From Pseudomonas thivervalensis (GTDB lineage: Bacteria > Pseudomonadota > Gammaproteobacteria > Pseudomonadales > Pseudomonadaceae): a DNA stretch of 64,000 nt. Where the stretch lies: contig NZ_LHVE01000008.1 of the NCBI RefSeq assembly GCF_001269655.1, positions 62,001 to 126,000 of the forward strand. Direction: 5' to 3'. Below the pieces are notes generated by a model. It was not told the DNA's origin, did no database searches, and saw only the letters and a program-made list of their open reading frames with translations. The position numbers were made by a program, and so were the translations under genes. Positions 18,901-27,100 of this stretch are shown here, piece by piece; positions within the stretch are counted from its first letter, which is position 1, and each line of letters starts with the position of its first letter.

Positions 18901-19759
18901 CCTGATCCGCTTGTTCGACGCCGCCGTACAGGCCGTCGCCGCCCTCGATGAACCGGACGACATGAACCCCTTGGCAGCCAAGGTCCGCAGCGAATGCGAA
19001 GCCTTGCTGGCGTCGGGCCTTGAGCCGGATACCGCAGCGCGCCAGGCTGGCTGGCGGATCTTCGGTGCCAAGCCCGGTGCCTACGGCGCGGGCGTGCAGG
19101 GCGCGATTGACGGTCGCCTGTGGCAGAGTCGCGAGGACCTGGCCGAGGTGTACCTGAACTGGGGCGGCTACGCCTACGGCGCCAGCGATGAAGGCACCGC
19201 CGCCCGGGAGCAGTTCTCCCGGCGCTTGAGCCAGGTCCAGGCGGTGTTGCAGAACCAGGACAACCGCGAGCACGACTTGCTCGACTCCAACGATTACTAC
19301 CAGTTCCAGGGCGGCATGCTGGCGGCGGTCGAGACCCTCAGTGGTGATGCGGCGGCCAGTTACCATGGCGATCACAGCCAGCCGGACCTGCCCAGGATTC
19401 GTACCCTGAAGGAAGAGCTCAACCGCGTCATCCGTTCGCGCGCGGCCAATCCGAAGTGGATCGACGGCGTGAAGCGGCACGGCTATAAAGGCGCGTTCGA
19501 ACTGGCGGCGACGATGGACAACCTGTTTGCCTTCGACGCCACTACGCAGTTGATCGATGATCACCAGTACGCCTTGCTGGCCGATGCCTACCTGCTCGAC
19601 CCGGACACCCGCGATTTCGTCCGCCAGCACAACCCCGACGCCCTGCGGGACATGACCGAGCGCATGCTTGAGGCGCAGCAGCGGGGGATGTGGCAGGCGC
19701 CGGGCGAGTATCGCGAGGCGCTGGAGAATTTGTTGTTGGACATTGAAGAAGATGGCTGA
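15986..19759 (+). CDS. cobN: Cobaltochelatase large subunit CobN
   Basis: 1257 aa, the CobN/magnesium-chelatase H subunit family. It inserts Co(II) into hydrogenobyrinic acid a,c-diamide using ATP hydrolysed by the AAA+ partner. [20 protein letters not shown] is the conserved core. Starts 3 bp after the cobW stop. Full length for the family. The partner subunits are presumably the next two genes, since no cobS/cobT occur here. Confidence 0.95.
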   Translation: [1257 protein letters not shown]

Positions 19760-19766
19760 GGTACCT

Positions 19767-19932
19767 GTGTGGCGAGGGAGCTTGCTCCCGCTGGGTTGCG
19801 CTGTAGGAGCTGCCGAAGGCTGCGATCTTTTGATCTTTTGCTTGAGACTCAAATGGCAGGGGAAAGATCGCAGCCTCGTTGCACTCGACAGCTCCTACAC
19901 AGACCAGCGGGAGCAAGCTCCCTCGCCACAGG
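19767..19932. repeat. Outer REP pair (GTGGCGAGGGAGC) enclosing another repeat pair
   Basis: TGTGGCGAGGGAGCTTGCTC at the left and its inverse at the right. The space between is filled almost completely by the pair at 19801-19901. Confidence 0.9.
19801..19901. repeat. Inner inverted pair (GTAGGAGCTG type) nested in a REP pair
   Basis: CTGTAGGAGCTGCCGAAGGC...GATCTTTT and the inverse AAAGATCGCAGCC...AGCTCCTACAC, lying inside the outer GTGGCGAGG pair. Confidence 0.9.
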
Positions 19933-19962
19933 GGACTATCGAACACTCATGAGACATTCAAC

Positions 19963-20961
19963 ATGACCCACACCCCCCATTTCCCACTCTCTGCCGTGGT
20001 CGGCGCCGATGACCTGAAACTTGCCCTGTGCCTGGCCGCGATCGATCCGAAAATCGGCGGTGTGCTGATCGAAGGCCCGCGGGGCATGGCCAAGTCCACG
20101 TTGGCCCGGGGCCTGGCGGACCTGCTGGCCAGCGGTCAGTTCGTCACCTTGCCCCTCGGTGCGACCGAAGAGCGGCTGGTGGGCACCCTGGACCTGGACG
20201 CGGCTCTGGGGGAAGGGCGCGCGCAGTTTTCTCCCGGTGTGCTGGCCAAGGCCGACGGTGGTGTGCTCTACGTGGATGAAGTGAACCTGCTGCCCGATCA
20301 CCTGGTGGATCTGTTGCTGGATGTGGCCGCCAGCGGCACCAACCTGATCGAGCGCGATGGCATCTCCCATCGGCATCCGGCGCGCTTTGTGCTGATCGGC
20401 ACCATGAACCCGGAAGAGGGCGAGTTGCGCCCGCAACTGCTCGACCGGTTTGGCCTGAACGTCGCCCTCGACGGTCACACCGCACCCACTGAACGTGGCC
20501 AGATCATCCGCCGGCGGTTGGATTTCGACAGCGATCCACTGGTGTTCTGCAGCGAGTGGGAGACGGCCCAGCAGCAGTTGCGCGAACGTTGCCAACAGGC
20601 ACGCGAGCGCTTGGCCGGGATCGCCCTCGACGATGCGGCGCTGGCGCAGATCACCGAGCGTTGTTTTGCCGCCGGTGTCGATGGCTTGCGCGCCGACCTG
20701 GTCTGGCTGCGGGCGGCTCGGGCCCATGCGGCCTGGCGCGGCGCCGCTGCGATTGCCAACGAAGACATCGATGCGGTCGCCGAGTTTGCCTTGCGGCACC
20801 GGCGGCGTGGGCATTCGGCACCGGCGCCGTCCCAGGCGCCGACGGGCGCGGAAAAAACTGCTGAGCCCAACGAAGGCCAGGGCCAGTGGGGCGACCTGCC
20901 TGCCCGGGCGTTGCCGACCGGGGCCCGGCGCGATGTGCCGAGCTGGCCAAAAAAGCCCTAG
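19963..20961 (+). CDS. AAA+ ATPase chelatase subunit (ChlI/BchI-like)
   Basis: 332 aa. Walker A GPRGMAKST at 38-46, Walker B GVLYVDEVNLL at 99-109 and GTMNPEEGELRPQLLDRFGL, the Mg-chelatase I-subunit signature. By position behind cobN it most likely energises cobalt insertion, taking the role CobS plays elsewhere. ATG 19963; upstream in-frame sequence is REP DNA. The Ala/Pro-rich C-terminal tail probably connects to the VWA partner. Confidence 0.88.
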   Translation: MTHTPHFPLSAVVGADDLKLALCLAAIDPKIGGVLIEGPRGMAKSTLARGLADLLASGQFVTLPLGATEERLVGTLDLDAALGEGRAQFSPGVLAKADGGVLYVDEVNLLPDHLVDLLLDVAASGTNLIERDGISHRHPARFVLIGTMNPEEGELRPQLLDRFGLNVALDGHTAPTERGQIIRRRLDFDSDPLVFCSEWETAQQQLRERCQQARERLAGIALDDAALAQITERCFAAGVDGLRADLVWLRAARAHAAWRGAAAIANEDIDAVAEFALRHRRRGHSAPAPSQAPTGAEKTAEPNEGQGQWGDLPARALPTGARRDVPSWPKKP

Positions 20962-21626
20962 GCATTCGCCCCCGTTCGCCGGCGGGGGCGAATGCCAGAC
21001 CCCGTGCCGGGCGACTCGACCAGGGCCGCCAGGGCCGGAGCAAAGCGGCGGCCAGCGGTGCGGTGAACTGGCTGGGGACGTTGCTCAATGGCCGGCCACG
21101 CCGGCATGAAGACTTGCACTGGCACGCTCGCCATCGCTCACCCCATGAGCTGTGGCTGGTGATCGTCGATGCGTCGGCCTCGACCCGTCGTCATCGCGCC
21201 TTGAGTGACGGCAAAGGCCTGTTGGCGCAACTGTTCGACGACGCCTACCGACAACGGGCCCGCCTGGCGCTGTTGACGGCCAGCGGCACGCAGCCGAACT
21301 GGCAGGTGCAAGGGCTCAAGGCCTCGGCGGGCCTGCGCGACTGGCTCGATGGCCTGGGCGCGGGTGGCGGAACGCCATTGCTGGCGGCGCTGAATGAGGC
21401 CGGGCACTGGTTGGTGGCGCGGCGCAAGCGCTATCCGGCGGAGCAGCAGCGGGTGTTGGTGATGACCGACGGACGCGTCAAGGAGGGGCTTTCACTGCCG
21501 TTTCTCGATTGCCCGTGCCTGTTGATCGACATCGAAAGAGGCCCGGTTCGCCTGGGTCGGGCCCGGCAGTTGGCGGGGCGGTTAGGGGCTGAGTATTGGC
21601 ATATTGATGAAGGGGGTTCTAGCTGA
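20886..21626 (+). CDS. VWA-domain chelatase subunit (ChlD C-terminal-like)
   Basis: About 246 aa from a GTG at 20886, overlapping the AAA+ gene by 76 bp in another frame. MIDAS motif DASAS at about residues 95-99, then GGTPLLAAL and VMTDGRVKEG, as in the integrin-I domain of ChlD/BchD. It lacks the N-terminal AAA domain of full ChlD. The first 85 residues are basic and low in complexity, and the true start could be any of several later GTG/TTG codons. Likely bridges CobN and the ATPase. Confidence 0.8.
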   Translation: MGRPACPGVADRGPARCAELAKKALGIRPRSPAGANARPRAGRLDQGRQGRSKAAASGAVNWLGTLLNGRPRRHEDLHWHARHRSPHELWLVIVDASASTRRHRALSDGKGLLAQLFDDAYRQRARLALLTASGTQPNWQVQGLKASAGLRDWLDGLGAGGGTPLLAALNEAGHWLVARRKRYPAEQQRVLVMTDGRVKEGLSLPFLDCPCLLIDIERGPVRLGRARQLAGRLGAEYWHIDEGGSS

Positions 21627-21651
21627 GATTTGCGGTGGTCTATCTGGCCTC

Positions 21652-21744
21652 ATCGCGAGCAGGCTCGCTCCCACATTGGTCTGTTGTGAACACACAGCCA
21701 ATGGACACCACAGCTCTTCCTGTGGGAGCGAGCCTGCTCGCGAA
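21652..21744. repeat. REP pair, GTGGGAGCGAGC type, divergent
   Basis: ATCGCGAGCAGGCTCGCTCC ... GTGGGAGCGAGCCTGCTCGC: same elements as at 1573 but in the opposite relative orientation. Confidence 0.9.
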
Positions 21745-21826
21745 GGCATCACCTCGGTCTTCGGATATGCCCGCTCTAACCCGCATCACTGCACTATGCT
21801 CAGCCAGCCCCCCACAGGAGTGAACC

Positions 21827-23473
21827 ATGCGCGTACTCGTCACCAACGCCCAGGACGATTTTCGGGTCAAGGCCTATGCCGGCACCAACGGCGTGTTGCT
21901 CGCCATGGACCTGGCTGAACCCCGGCGTAAGGGTTTGCTGGGCTTTGCCATCGAGAAGCAGCAGGGTGACAAGCCCTGGCTATTCCTGTTCAACAGCCTG
22001 ACGTTCCCCGACAAGGCCCATACCTTTCCCCAGTTCCACGCCACCCCTAGCGACAAGGCGCCCCTGCAGAAATTTCGCTGGGCCGACTACGCCGTCAACC
22101 CCGGTGTGACGATCCACTACCGTGTGCACCTGGCCTATGGCAGCCCCGATGCACCGCAGTTGGGCGAGTTCCTGGAAGTTACCGTCACCAGCGACGACGG
22201 ACAGCCGGCCGATCAGCGGGTCATCTTCAACCGTGCCGTGGCCGCCAGCCAGGCGTTCCAACGCAAGTTTCCCGAACTGGACGCGCTGATCGACGCCAAC
22301 AAGAACCTGTCCATCGATGACTGGCCCGACGCCCCGCGTCGCTGGCTGGAAAACGGTTTGCTGGGGCGCTTGACCGGTTTCATCGACCGGGCGCTGGATG
22401 CCAGCTGGGCGTTGGATGTCGCCATCTATGAATACGAACTGCCGGTGATCGTCGACGCGGTGACTGCCGCTCATGCTCGCGGCGCTCGGGTGCGAGTGCT
22501 GTACCACGCCGAGCCCGGGGACGACACCACGGCGCGCAACGAAGCCAGCCTCGAGAACATGCCCGCGGCCAACAAACGTGGGCGGGTCACCCACAATATT
22601 TTCCACAACAAGTTCATTGTGCTGAGCAAGGTGGAGGCCAGCGGCTCATTGCAACCCGAAGCCGTGCTGTGCGGCAGCACCAACTTCACCGCCAACGGTG
22701 TCTACCGCCAGGCCAACGTCGTGCATGTGCTGGACGACCCTCGGATGAGCAGCAGCTACCTCAAGGTATTCGAGCAAATCTGGGCGACGCCCCAGGACGT
22801 CGATGCCACTCGCCAGTGGTTGACCCAGAACAATGCCATGGCGCCGCAAGAGGCGTTGTTCGCCGGGTTCTCGCCGCGCACCGGGGAGGGTGATCTGGAT
22901 CGCTTCGTCGACATCATCAAGGGGGCGCGGAAGGACCTGTTGTTCGTCACCGCCTTCGTGCTGCCCGACCGCATCCTCGACGCCTTGCTCGGCGCACCCA
23001 ATGACGATGTGCTGCGTTACGGCCTGCAAAACACCCGGAGCCGCATCACCGGCTTTCATGCCGACCGCACCGCCGAATTCGCCGCCACCGCGTTGCTCAA
23101 CACTGGCCTGGAAGGCTGGCTGCGGGAAAACATGAAGGGCCAGAAGGGCAACCTGCTGGTACACACCAAGGCCATCGTCACCGACTTCACCAGCGACACG
23201 CCGACCATCCTCAGCGGCAGCCACAACCTGAGCGCCGCGGCCAGCAGCGGCAACGACGAGAATTACCTGATCATCCAGGGCGACACCGACCTGGCCGACC
23301 GCTACGGGCTGGAACTGCTGCGTTTCTATGAGCATTACCGCTTTCGCTATTTCGCGAAAAAGCTCGCTCTCAAGCAGGTCAAGCCACTGGCGGTGGATGA
23401 CAGTTGGAGCGATGACTATTACCGCGAGGGGGATTTGCGGATGTTGTCCAGGGTGAGGTTTTGCGGGCGCTGA
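21827..23473 (+). CDS. Phospholipase D-like protein with two HKD half-sites
   Basis: 548 aa. N-terminal ~150 residues without a recognised domain, then two PLD repeats. The first has HNKFIVLSK (His260, Lys262) followed by GSTNF; the second has HTKAIVTDF (His446, Lys448, Asp453) followed by GSHNLS. The first motif carries Ser where HxKx4D expects Asp. No signal peptide, so probably cytoplasmic or delivered by a specialised route. Substrate (phospholipid or nucleic acid) cannot be told from sequence. No vgrG or tli genes nearby. Stands alone. Confidence 0.82.
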   Translation: MRVLVTNAQDDFRVKAYAGTNGVLLAMDLAEPRRKGLLGFAIEKQQGDKPWLFLFNSLTFPDKAHTFPQFHATPSDKAPLQKFRWADYAVNPGVTIHYRVHLAYGSPDAPQLGEFLEVTVTSDDGQPADQRVIFNRAVAASQAFQRKFPELDALIDANKNLSIDDWPDAPRRWLENGLLGRLTGFIDRALDASWALDVAIYEYELPVIVDAVTAAHARGARVRVLYHAEPGDDTTARNEASLENMPAANKRGRVTHNIFHNKFIVLSKVEASGSLQPEAVLCGSTNFTANGVYRQANVVHVLDDPRMSSSYLKVFEQIWATPQDVDATRQWLTQNNAMAPQEALFAGFSPRTGEGDLDRFVDIIKGARKDLLFVTAFVLPDRILDALLGAPNDDVLRYGLQNTRSRITGFHADRTAEFAATALLNTGLEGWLRENMKGQKGNLLVHTKAIVTDFTSDTPTILSGSHNLSAAASSGNDENYLIIQGDTDLADRYGLELLRFYEHYRFRYFAKKLALKQVKPLAVDDSWSDDYYREGDLRMLSRVRFCGR

Positions 23474-23539
23474 GCAGTGGCAAGAGATGTTTTAGGGTGC
23501 TATTTTTAGCGCCATTAAGAGTACTCAAGGACTCATCCC

Positions 23540-23788
23540 ATGACACACATCGTGCTTTCCCAAGTGGTAGCCAGCATCTCCGAGCTCAAGAAAAATCCGA
23601 TGGGCACCGTTGCTGCTGGTGGAGGATTGTCCGTAGCGATCCTCAACCGCAATGAGCCGGCTTTTTATTGCGTCCCTGCTCGGGAGTATGAAGCCATGAT
23701 GGACCGGCTTGAAGACATGGAGTTGGTCGCTCTTTGCCGCGAGCGTGAAAATGATCCAACGATCAAGGTTTCTCTTGATGACCTATGA
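23540..23788 (+). CDS. Antitoxin, Phd/YefM (StbD-like) family
   Basis: 82 aa, MTHIVLSQVVASISELKKNP..., with VAILNRNEPAFYCVPAREYE, the beta-strand segment seen in Phd/StbD antitoxins before the toxin-binding acidic tail. AAGGA 8 nt before ATG. Its end overlaps the toxin start by 11 bp. Expected to repress its own promoter and neutralise the downstream RelE-like toxin. Confidence 0.88.
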   Translation: MTHIVLSQVVASISELKKNPMGTVAAGGGLSVAILNRNEPAFYCVPAREYEAMMDRLEDMELVALCRERENDPTIKVSLDDL

Positions 23789-24059
23789 GCTGGAGTTTTC
23801 CGATAAAGCATGGAAGGAATGGCAAAAGCTGGGAGCAACACTCAAGGAGCAATTCAAGAAAAAGCTTGAAGAGCGACTGGTAAATCCGCACGTCCAGGCT
23901 GACCGACTGCATGGATTGGGCAACGCCTATAAAATCAAGTTACGTAGCGCCGGTTATCGATTGGTTTATCGGGTAGTAGATGATTTGTTGGTTGTTACGG
24001 TAATCGCAGTAGGTAAGCGAGAGCGTGGTCAGGTGTATGACGAGGCGGCTAAGCGATAA
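23778..24059 (+). CDS. RelE/StbE-type mRNA interferase toxin
   Basis: 93 aa, MTYELEFSDKAWKEWQKLGA...; KIKLRSAGYRLVYRVVDDLL and VIAVGKRERGQVY are the RelE/ParE beta-sheet core with the RelE-type Arg/Tyr pattern. RelE toxins cleave mRNA in the ribosomal A site. Start ATG 23778 lies within the antitoxin gene (coupled translation). Confidence 0.88.
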   Translation: MTYELEFSDKAWKEWQKLGATLKEQFKKKLEERLVNPHVQADRLHGLGNAYKIKLRSAGYRLVYRVVDDLLVVTVIAVGKRERGQVYDEAAKR

Positions 24060-24072
24060 GCCATTCCCACCG

Positions 24073-24519
24073 TTATCGAAGCGCTGCGCGTAACCTGACA
24101 AGCGCTCGCCCTCGACCTGCGGTGCATAAAGTCTGGAGCCGCTGCCGCAGCCAATTCACGTCATGGCGTGTCGGGCGAAGCGAGCGCCGGGGCTTGGTCC
24201 GGCCGATGTGTTCGGCAAAGTTGCGCATCAGCGAGGGCTGGTCACCGATGCCCTTGAGCTTGCGGCACAACTTTCCATCCTTATAGAACAGCACGGTCGG
24301 TGTCCCGCTGACTTCCGGGTGCCGGGGCGATTCGTGGGTGCTCAATTTGTAGATGATGGCTCGATCCTGAAATGCCTCGGCCACCTTGCAGAACACCGGT
24401 TCGGCCCAGCCGCAGGCGTAGCAGTGTGGATGGCCGAAATAGAAGACCACCGGGCGCCAGGTCCTGAGGGCCTTGCGGTAGTCCTTTTGTGACGCGACGT
24501 GAGTGATGAGTGAACTCAT
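24073..24519 (-). CDS. Thioredoxin-like protein
   Basis: 148 aa. VVFYFGHPHCYACGWAEPVF holds the redox motif Cys33-Tyr-Ala-Cys36, and GTPTVLFYKDG the cis-Pro region. No signal peptide, so cytoplasmic. The C-terminal 40 residues are Arg-rich (RTKPRRSLRPTRHD...) and not part of the fold. Start MSSLITHVAS is preceded by AAGGGAG; the long in-frame extension upstream is unlikely. Non-standard active-site pair; substrate unknown. Confidence 0.8.
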   Translation of the reverse strand: MSSLITHVASQKDYRKALRTWRPVVFYFGHPHCYACGWAEPVFCKVAEAFQDRAIIYKLSTHESPRHPEVSGTPTVLFYKDGKLCRKLKGIGDQPSLMRNFAEHIGRTKPRRSLRPTRHDVNWLRQRLQTLCTAGRGRALVRLRAALR

Positions 24520-24801
24520 GGCCGGCTCCCTTGTACCTAGACGGTGACAGGAACGATAAGGAACCTGACCAGGGATCGCTACTGTCAGGGTTGACAGGTG
24601 ACCGGCTCTGTTTCGGTGCGAAACAGATCGGACGCACTCCGTTTGGGGCCTTGGTACCCGCGCGCCGTAGCCAACGGTAGCAAGCGTGCGTGAGATCGAT
24701 GAACGCTCCTGGCTACGGCGGTTTTGCCATCCCACTGATTTCATTCACTTTCCATTTTTCTCACCCGGGCATTGCGAACCTGTGGCACACTTTCTGCTGT
24801 C

Positions 24802-24841
24802 TATTCCGTTGTTACATACCATGTTCCGGTATAGCGGAATA
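24802..24841 (+). promoter_or_regulatory. Candidate IclR-family operator upstream of the ABC transporter operon
   Basis: Perfect inverted repeat TTCCG-N6-CGGAA at 24824-24839, with a further TATTCCG half-site at 24802-24808 matching CGGAATA at 24835-24841. TTCCG/CGGAA palindromes of this sort are typical IclR-family targets, and an IclR gene lies in this cluster. About 25 bp before the first gene. Confidence 0.5.
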
Positions 24842-24863
24842 AACTCACCCTGGAGTGCTTGCC

Positions 24864-25712
24864 ATGCAATGCCGACCTTCCTTGTTCAAAGCGTGTGTTT
24901 TTCTCTTCGTGGCCACGACGGCTGCCATGGGGGTCGCTCAGGCGGCCGACAGCAAGCTGGACAGCGTGCTGCAGCGGGGGAAATTGATCGTGGGCACGGG
25001 CAGTACCAATGCGCCGTGGCACTTCCAGGGAGCGGATGGCAAGTTGCAGGGCTTCGATATCGATATCGCACGGATGGTCGCCAAGGGCCTGTTCAATGAC
25101 CCGGAGAAAGTCGAGTTCGTGGTGCAGTCGTCCGATGCGCGGATTCCCAACCTGCTGACCGACAAGGTCGACATGAGCTGCCAGTTCATCACCGTCACCG
25201 CCAGTCGCGCCCAGCAAGTGGCGTTCACCCTGCCGTACTACCGCGAAGGGGTGGGCCTGCTGCTGCCGGCCAACAGCAAGTACAAGGAAATCGAAGACCT
25301 CAAGGCAGCGGGCGATGATGTCACCGTGGCGGTGCTGCAGAACGTCTACGCCGAAGAACTGGTGCACCAGGCATTGCCCAAGGCCAAGGTCGACCAGTAC
25401 GACAGCGTCGACCTGATGTACCAGGCCGTGAATTCCGGCCGTGCCGATGCCGCCGCCACCGACCAGTCCTCGGTCAAATACCTGATGGTGCAGAACCCAG
25501 GGCGCTACCGCAGCCCGGCCTACGCCTGGAGCCCGCAAACCTACGCCTGTGCGGTCAAGCGCGGCGACCAGGACTGGCTGAACTTCGTCAACACCACCTT
25601 GCATGAAGCCATGACCGGCGTGGAATTCCCCACCTATGCCGCCTCCTTCAAGCAGTGGTTCGGCGTCGAGCTGCCGTCGCCGGCGATCGGTTTCCCCGTT
25701 GAATTCAAATGA
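24864..25712 (+). CDS. ABC transporter substrate-binding protein, polar amino acid type
   Basis: 282 aa. Signal peptide MQCRPSLFKACVFLFVATTA with probable cleavage after AQA. The mature protein is a family 3 solute-binding fold (GTGSTNAPWHFQGADGKLQG, FDIDIARMVAKGL, LLTDKVDMSCQFITVT). TGGAG 8 nt before ATG 24864. It heads an operon of transporter, RidA, regulator, PLP enzyme and kinase, so its ligand is probably the substrate of that pathway. Confidence 0.92.
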   Translation: MQCRPSLFKACVFLFVATTAAMGVAQAADSKLDSVLQRGKLIVGTGSTNAPWHFQGADGKLQGFDIDIARMVAKGLFNDPEKVEFVVQSSDARIPNLLTDKVDMSCQFITVTASRAQQVAFTLPYYREGVGLLLPANSKYKEIEDLKAAGDDVTVAVLQNVYAEELVHQALPKAKVDQYDSVDLMYQAVNSGRADAAATDQSSVKYLMVQNPGRYRSPAYAWSPQTYACAVKRGDQDWLNFVNTTLHEAMTGVEFPTYAASFKQWFGVELPSPAIGFPVEFK

Positions 25713-25765
25713 CCCCGTGAGCCCGGGGCGCCCCTTGCGGCGCTCCGTCGAAGGTATTGCCGACC

Positions 25766-26428
25766 ATGAATTATCAGTTGAACTTTGCCGCCGTCTGGCG
25801 CGATTTCGACACCTTGCTGGCGGGGCTCGGCCTGGGGCTTTCCCTGGCGCTGGTGTCGATCGCCATCGGTTGCGTGATCGGCCTGGCGATGGCGTTCGCG
25901 CTGCTCAGCAAACATCGGGTACTGCGGGTGCTGGCGTCGGTGTATGTCACGGTGATCCGCAATACGCCGATCCTGGTGCTGATCCTGTTGATCTATTTCG
26001 CCTTGCCGAGCCTGGGCATTCGCCTGGACAAGCTGCCGTCGTTCGTTATCACGCTTTCGCTGTACGCCGGGGCCTACCTGACCGAGGTGTTTCGCGGCGG
26101 ACTGTTGAGCATTCACAAGGGACAGCGTGAAGCAGGATTGGCCATTGGCTTGGGCGAGTGGCAAGTGAAAGCTTATGTCACCGTGCCGGTGATGCTGCGC
26201 AACGTGTTGCCGGCCTTGTCGAACAACTTCATTTCGCTGTTCAAGGACACCTCCCTGGCGGCGGCGATCGCCGTACCGGAGCTGACCTACTACGCCCGCA
26301 AGATCAACGTGGAGAGCTACCGGGTGATCGAAACCTGGCTGGTGACCACGGCTCTGTATGTCGCGGCCTGTTACCTCATTGCCATGCTGCTGCGGTATTT
26401 CGAGCAGCGCCTGGCGATCCGCCGTTAG
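25766..26428 (+). CDS. ABC transporter permease, HisM/GlnP type
   Basis: 220 aa with about five membrane helices and the EAA loop (GQREAGLAIGLGEWQVKAYV) that docks to the ATPase. First of two paralogous permeases forming the membrane channel. Confidence 0.93.
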   Translation: MNYQLNFAAVWRDFDTLLAGLGLGLSLALVSIAIGCVIGLAMAFALLSKHRVLRVLASVYVTVIRNTPILVLILLIYFALPSLGIRLDKLPSFVITLSLYAGAYLTEVFRGGLLSIHKGQREAGLAIGLGEWQVKAYVTVPVMLRNVLPALSNNFISLFKDTSLAAAIAVPELTYYARKINVESYRVIETWLVTTALYVAACYLIAMLLRYFEQRLAIRR

Positions 26429-26437
26429 GAGCCTCCC

Positions 26438-27100
26438 ATGTACGAATCCCCTAGTTGGTTGCATGAGTTGTGGGTCGCCCGGGACACCCTGTGGGCCGGT
26501 TTCCTCACCAGCGTGCAGTGTTCGCTGCTGGCGATTGTGTTGGGCACCTTGATCGGTGTCGTCGCCGGATTGGCGTTGACGTACGGCCGTGTCTGGATGC
26601 GCGCGCCGTTTCGTTTCTACGTCGATCTGATTCGTGGCACGCCGGTGTTCGTGCTGGTGCTGGCCTGCTTTTACATGGCCCCGGCCCTGGGTTGGCAGAT
26701 CGGCGCGTTCCAGGCCGGCGTGCTGGGCCTGACGCTGTTCTGCGGCTCACACGTGGCCGAGATCGTGCGCGGTGCCTTGCAGGCGTTGCCCCGCGGCCAG
26801 ATGGAAGCGAGCCAGGCCATCGGCCTGACGTTCTACCAGGCGCTGGGTTATGTGCTGTTGCCCCAGGCGTTGCGGCAGATCCTGCCGACCTGGGTCAATT
26901 CCTCCACCGAGATCGTCAAGGCCTCGACCTTGTTGTCGGTGATCGGCGTCGCCGAATTGCTGCTCAGCACCCAGCAGATCATCGCCCGGACCTTCATGAC
27001 GTTGGAATTTTACCTGTTCGCCGGGTTTCTCTTTTTCATCATCAATTACGCCATCGAATTGCTCGGGCGGCACATTGAAAAGCGGGTGGCGTTGCCATGA
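26438..27100 (+). CDS. ABC transporter permease, HisQ/GlnP type
   Basis: 220 aa; EAA loop [20 protein letters not shown]. Begins 10 bp after the first permease; its stop overlaps the ATPase start (ATGA). Confidence 0.93.
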   Translation: MYESPSWLHELWVARDTLWAGFLTSVQCSLLAIVLGTLIGVVAGLALTYGRVWMRAPFRFYVDLIRGTPVFVLVLACFYMAPALGWQIGAFQAGVLGLTLFCGSHVAEIVRGALQALPRGQMEASQAIGLTFYQALGYVLLPQALRQILPTWVNSSTEIVKASTLLSVIGVAELLLSTQQIIARTFMTLEFYLFAGFLFFIINYAIELLGRHIEKRVALP

